Assembly (NCBI GenBank): GCA_000827265.1
Contig: KN834804.1
Location: 225,751-289,750 of the forward strand
Length of the DNA stretch: 64,000 nucleotides
Origin: Collybiopsis luxurians FD-317 M1
Taxonomy: Eukaryota > Basidiomycota > Agaricomycetes > Agaricales > Omphalotaceae
Direction: 5' to 3'
Shown here: positions 59,058-64,000 of the stretch, piece after piece
How the letters are laid out: the number at the start of each line of letters is the position of its first letter
How positions within the stretch are numbered: position 1 is the stretch's first letter
Made by a program: the position numbers and the translations under genes
The notes under the pieces: generated by a model
Seen by the model: the letters and a program-made list of their open reading frames with translations, nothing else
The model's database searches: none
Told to the model about the DNA's origin: nothing

Positions 59058-60095
59058 TGTGTTGACGCAAGAAAGTTGCGAGTAGGTCTTGAGCGTTTCG
59101 ACCCTCCCGATCTGATTATCTTATAACATTGGCGTAGAGCTGGGAGTACGGCAGGAATCGAGATTGACATTGGTATCATCGAGCGTTGAGAATACACACC
59201 CAAGAGTAAGACGAGATATTACTACTGATGAATAGGATCCGAAAAGCACTCATGAATCCGAAAGGCAAGCGATTAAACTGTATGATTCGCAGATCTGTTT
59301 TCTGCACCACCAAATCAACGGAAAAGTGAGAAATATGGACCGGATATTCGTTTATTGATTGACAGATGCGATTCTGGTATGCCAGGTATAGCCTGGTTGC
59401 GTTGAACTGACAATAGGCATGCTGCTAGTGGATATCGATGACATTAATATCGCGTCGATTAATATACCATAGGATAGTATTTTTCATGCATAGAAATGTG
59501 ATATCTTCCACAAAAAATTCGGCAAACGAATTAAAATCCGAGAGTTTGAGCTTCTCAAAAGTTGAGGAAGCCAAGAAGAAAAACCCGCTGTAGTCGAAGA
59601 TTTGTTCAAGAGACGAAGGATTTTGAGCTCAGTAAAAGGTTTCTGGACAAGATTCTGTATCACGGGAGATGGCAACAGCTTCAAAGTTCAATTGGAAATT
59701 TGAAGATGTAGAATCCTCAGCGAGTCAGTCCGCCCATAAGCAAGACAATCGAGTTCCGATTCTTCCAGCTGACCACGAATTTGTCGCTTTCGTAGAGAGC
59801 TCCCTAGAAATCCAAAATATTCAGGATGCGACCCCACTTGGAAGCAATAGAGCTGAGGCAGCAAGCTTTGGAAGATTTTAGTAGAGCGCCAATAAGCGCC
59901 GAGATAGGCGCTCAAACGGATTCATCGGTGTGAGCCGAATCACGTTGAGGGCCGCGTTCTTAAAGCTTTCTCCACGACCTTGACCACCGTTACTCTTCAT
60001 TGCCTTCATCGTCGGCCAACAACCTTCAATATCGATATTACCAAACTTTGTATTTCCTGAAAATTGACTGTTTATCAGATTCACCTGGTTCAATA
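59058..60095. other. Intergenic region upstream of the Ran-binding gene
   Basis: The only frame of note is 59669-59881 on the plus strand (MATASKFNWKFEDVESS...), 70 codons, no homology recognised. It could be an upstream exon of a neighbouring transcript or chance. Confidence 0.4.
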
Positions 60096-62669
60096 ATGTC
60101 CGACGACGAAATTCAGCGTCATCCCGATGATTCTGCAACGAATTCTGCTGTAGATACTCCAGATAACGTGGAAGACGATGGAGCCCCAAACCCGGTTACT
60201 GATGGCTCAACTAATACACGCGATATGACAAGTAGACGTTCACCGGTTCTTCCACCTTCACCACCTTCACCTAGTTTCAACGACTCTGGTGAGTTAACTC
60301 TCGGATTGATCTTCTTAAGAATACTCAGTAGTTTCTCTCTTCATTTTATATAGAAACAAAGCTGTCTCGAAAGCGGGAACGTGAAGTTTCTTTAGAACCC
60401 TTGCCCGGTTCAACATCCAAATCCAATACGATAACTGTGCGCCACTTGATTCTTCAATGACCTTGCATCTCATGCCTAAAACTCTATTCAACAGGATCTC
60501 AGTCCATCAGAAAAAGACTATGCTCGAACCCCCGCGAAAAAGAATCGAATTCACCGCTCTGCTGAACTGGATGCCACGGCGGAGGAAGAGGACAGCCGAC
60601 ATGCTTCAGGTCATCACCGATCGGCTTCCAATAGCTCTGATGGTGACTCACCCCCAACAACTCAAGCCGACCTCGGAATCGCGTCTTCTCCACCCCAAGA
60701 AATGAAGATTAAAGTTCGGCAAATTAGTCAGGGTGTGGAGGATCTCACATGGAGGAATTTGAAGAAGCAGAAGAAGGACGACGATCATGTAGCTTCAAGG
60801 GCTATTGGGACGGCCCTTGACGAGCAAGAAAATATAGCCAGTAAAGATGGTGATGACTTGGATAACAATGACGATCAAGCCATTATGCCCGACGATGGTT
60901 CCGTGTCTGCTCCACCGACCACAACTCAAATTGCGTCTGCTGCTTCTTCAGCTAGGACATCTGGCTCTTCCTCACGCCGAGATTCGGACTCGAATCTGGA
61001 AGGAGCGGCGTCAACGTTGAATTTAAAACGAAAATATCCTGACCGTGGAACGAGTGCAGAACCTACTGATTCCCATCTAGACGCCACTGCGTTGGCTTCT
61101 GGGTCAGAAACATCGGTGAAACGCCCTCGAGATGATTCGGATAAAGACGATAACCCGAGGGAGACAAAGAGACCAACGCCTCCACCCCTGGAAAAAAAAG
61201 ACAAGCCTCCACCACTTCCGGCGAACACGAAGCCTGTACGTTCTGATGTTACTCACTCGTTCTCCTTCAGTATGTCTGACTAGTACCGTAGACTTCGACC
61301 AGTGGCTTTATGGCATACGCATCTTCAAGCTCCCCATTTGCTTCTGTCAAGGGTCAAAATGTATTTGCATCTGCCCCTCCCCCGAATTCCTCAGCAGTGA
61401 AAACACCTCTACCTTCCTCACCTGTGCTTGGAGGAACCACTGAGCTCGCTCCATCTTCCTCGTCCACGTCATCAGCAGGAACCAAGCGGTCCTCTTTTGA
61501 AGCATTTGCTTCATCTTCCTCCCCACTCGCTTCCATCGCACAAACAAAGTCGCCTGTGCTAGGTAGTGGCACATTCGGAGCCACATCGGCCCTGGGAAGA
61601 GCAAAAAGCCCTTCGAGACGAGGACCTCATTCTCATGCCTCTACCAGCGTATTTGGCTCTTCTTCCGGTTCAACCGGCCCGGCATCCAGTAGTAGCGGTG
61701 GTGGTGTGAGCGCGTTCACTGCCTATGCCAGTGGAGGCGTTCAAGGCTTCAGTTTACCTGTTACAAAGCGCGCTAGAGGGGAGGGCGACTCGGGTGCTGG
61801 AGAGAATTCTACTTTAGCGTTTGGTGCAGCTGGTGGAGGTGGAGAGGATAGTGACGGAGGTGGAAATGAAAGCGGAGGAACTTTTGGTGAAAAACTTCGC
61901 GCTGCAGAAGATGATACTAATGGGGATGATGACTGGGATGAATCGAAACCAAAGGTTGCGTTGAGTGAACAGGAAGGTATGCATCTGTTTTACGCTGTGC
62001 TTTATGGCTGTTGTAAATACTTGTCTCTGTACAGTATCGACTGGCGAAGAAGATGAAGAAACGATCCACCAAGTTCGAGGGAAGTTGTTCGCTCTCGTTG
62101 ACGGGGCATGGAAAGAGCGCGGGACTGGTTTATTAAAGCTTAATGTGAGAGTAGCGGATGGCGGTGGGGCGCGCTTAGGTGAGTCAAGGCAAATATGTCC
62201 CTTTGCTTGTCCTTCCTTCCATATATATATATCTTTATGCTTACACTCTCCTCTTTGTGTCCAGTGATGCGCAAGGAAGCCGTCTACACGCTCCTCCTCA
62301 ATGTGACACTCTTCTCGGGCATGAAGTGTAGCCTTGCACAGGACCCGCGGTATTTGCGGTTTAGTGTTATCGAGGGATCGCAAGTGACGACACATTATAA
62401 TTTAAGGGTGAGTTTCGGTTTATTTCGCTTCGGTATCTTCCCTTTTCTATGCCCAACGTCGTCTATCATTTGCCCCGTCCTCTTTCCCTTCCACCTTCCC
62501 CGCCTTGTCCTTTCGTATTGCTTCCAATCTCATAATCCTTCATACGCTGCTTTGGCATCATTCACGTCGCAATTTTTCACTCTAACTCTCTTCGTTTCTG
62601 TAGCTAGCAAACGCGAAGATAGCCACAGAACTAATGCAGACTATACACGAAAATCTTCCGTCAAAGTGA
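60096..62669 (+). CDS. Ran-binding protein, RanBP3/Yrb2-like
   Basis: Nuclear transport cofactor that binds RanGTP. Seven exons in phase (60096-60288, 60354-60436, 60495-61235, 61292-61976, 62035-62178, 62265-62407, 62604-62669) give 684 residues. The N-terminal two-thirds is disordered: acidic and Ser-rich, with basic nuclear-signal-like KRKYPDR, VKRPRDD and KRARGEG, and scattered FG-type bits (SVFGSSSGS, LAFGAAG). The last 130 residues form a RanBP1 domain: TGEEDEETIHQVRGKLFAL, WKERGTGLLKLNVR, RKEAVYTLLLNVTLF, DPRYLRFSVIEG and a C-terminal helix. A C-terminal RanBP1 domain after a disordered nuclear region matches Yrb2/Hba1/RanBP3, which help Crm1 export, rather than the small cytosolic RanBP1. 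The start is the first ATG after in-frame stops. Confidence 0.88.
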
Positions 62670-64000
62670 TCAACTCAAACTCGAAGTAAGGCAATGGAAA
62701 CAGGGAAAATCTAGAGGGCTTACTTTCTCAATTATTCACGAGAATTCCTACAGTTGCTATCAGTTGTAGACGGTCTCCTGTCTCTTCCTCTATTCTCCAT
62801 CTCTTCGTCTTCCTCCGCCTAATTTTTGTCATGATATACCTCTATACTGTTACCAACTTTGCAGGAAGCAAGTTCAAAAGATCCACGGATTAGTATTCCG
62901 TCCAGCTAACGAAGTGTATAAGAAACTCCTATTTCAATATATATTTGATTATTCGTTCTGCGGATTACCCGCATAGAGAACTCAGATAAGTATCGAGTAG
63001 ACAGAGTTACATCATGTCTTCGGTCTCTCCTCACTGTATGAGGCTCTCCAATCCTCCTGCTCCACATGAAGAGCATTCGCTGTCGCCTCGTCGAAAGAGT
63101 CCAAATTGCCCCTGGTACGATGATATAAGGAGTGAGTTGCAATCTCCTTTCATTGAACGTTGTGAAAAAATTGTGACGCCGGGGGCACCGGATCCCAATG
63201 GAAATCCATTCCTTTATGTAGTGCAAAGCTGCGGAGTCAGTGAAGACAAAACGGAAGGGAAGTGGAGTGACATGAGAAACCTGAGTGAGGCATTAGGCTC
63301 GAAGGAGACTTGTGGTCAAGTTGGCGTGCATTGCCAGTGGCTCTCGCATCCTCTACTCTGGCGAGTCGACTGAGCTTTCCAAAGAGGAGGTCCGAAACGA
63401 AACGGGAGATGCTTAGCATGTGCGGCTTGAATCTCCATGTAGATCGGCTATCAGAAGAGAAAACAAGCAAGACTAGTGGGTACAATCTATGGCCGACAGA
63501 ACTTGATTAAAGGTCCCTCGCTAGTAAGCGTTTAATTCTACCGTTAGGGTCCTAAAAAATTGAAATTGAAAATTTTCTTATTTTCTTACTAGTGCAGGGA
63601 AAATACCCTATGAAAGTACAATACTTGACGCAATGATCAGATTCCACACCAAAGCTGTCGCGATTTTCTGATCAGTCTAGCGATTACTAGTGTATTTTTT
63701 TTTTTTTCACCGACACAGGTGTCATTCTCAGAGCAAAGTAATAAGGGGGTATGCGGTTCGGATCCCTCTCGCTTTTCAAGAGATAGTTCACTGTTCGGCA
63801 GCCTTTCCGAAATCAGCAGTCTTTGCTTCTTGGAGAAAATAGTGTATACGGTATAGTTTGACTACGCCATCTGATGTGTAACGGTGTTGGACCACTTCAC
63901 TACGGTCCGGATTCTTAGTCTCAACGCCGCTTCTGGCCTTCTTTTCTCCGTACTCTGTTTCTCTTGAGCACAAAACCCTTACTCGGACTTTGACTTTGAC
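62670..64000. other. Right end, no supported gene
   Basis: A 119-codon frame at 63014-63373 (MSSVSPHCMRLSNPPAPHEE...) has no recognisable domain and no convincing introns. I list it only as possible. A 13-T run lies near 63697-63709. Confidence 0.4.

Noticed and set aside
1..64000. CRISPR arrays, bacterial-type operons, tRNA or rRNA genes
   Set aside because: The sequence is eukaryotic nuclear with spliceosomal introns. No regularly spaced repeats, and no cloverleaf with a T-loop GGTTCGA-type box, was found by reading.

Overview
The window reads as nuclear DNA of an agaricomycete-type basidiomycete fungus. Protein-coding genes are cut by many short GT-AG introns (mostly 50-60 nt). The gene content fits this: F-box/LRR and FunK1-like kinase relatives, PDR-type ABC transporters, tandem P450s and Ty1/copia elements. 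No species can be named from the sequence. No tRNA, rRNA or CRISPR array was seen.

Layout. 1-6.2 kb: an uncharacterised small gene whose intron was hit by a Ty1/copia element (Copia-1, 537-6005, TSD CTCAG). 6.2-11.2 kb: AT-rich spacer, an inverted GTGCGTG-rich array, a decayed 3' piece of a terpene synthase gene, and an uncharacterised pseudogene. 11.3-24.4 kb: a segmental duplication. Two ~5.1-kb blocks (about 11260-16336 and 19315-24438) each carry a chimeric terpene synthase-prenyltransferase gene (minus) plus the start of a valyl-tRNA synthetase gene (plus). Between them sit a terpene-synthase-domain-only copy and an arginine/serine-rich remnant. The first chimeric gene (TPS-B) splices into an uninterrupted 709-residue model. 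The second (TPS-C) has one nonsense codon. The first ValRS copy is a truncated, frameshifted fragment. The second continues into the complete 16-exon gene, which has two in-frame starts, one preceding a mitochondrial-type leader.

27.7-40.9 kb: an F-box/LRR-like relic, a degenerate protein-kinase-like gene, a 243-residue hypothetical gene with decayed paralogues in a degenerate tandem repeat, and a second copia element (Copia-2, 33685-38480, TSD TTATC) inserted in one of those paralogues. 41-46.2 kb: a complete PDR/CDR-type ABC transporter. 46.3-47.5 kb: a long inverted repeat (two ~320-bp arms, ~506-bp spacer) abutting a hAT-transposase relic. 48.7-59.1 kb: a Mid1-like calcium-channel subunit and a secreted heme peroxidase transcribed divergently, then two tandem cytochrome P450 genes. 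60.1-62.7 kb: a RanBP3/Yrb2-like Ran-binding protein. The right end holds no gene I can support.

How it fits together. The chimeric synthases (C20/C25 prenyl diphosphate made and cyclised by one polypeptide), two P450s, a heme peroxidase and a PDR exporter are the parts of a terpenoid pathway. They are spread over 48 kb with housekeeping genes between, so one co-regulated cluster is only a hypothesis. The two retrotransposons show a clear CpG-transition decay signature.
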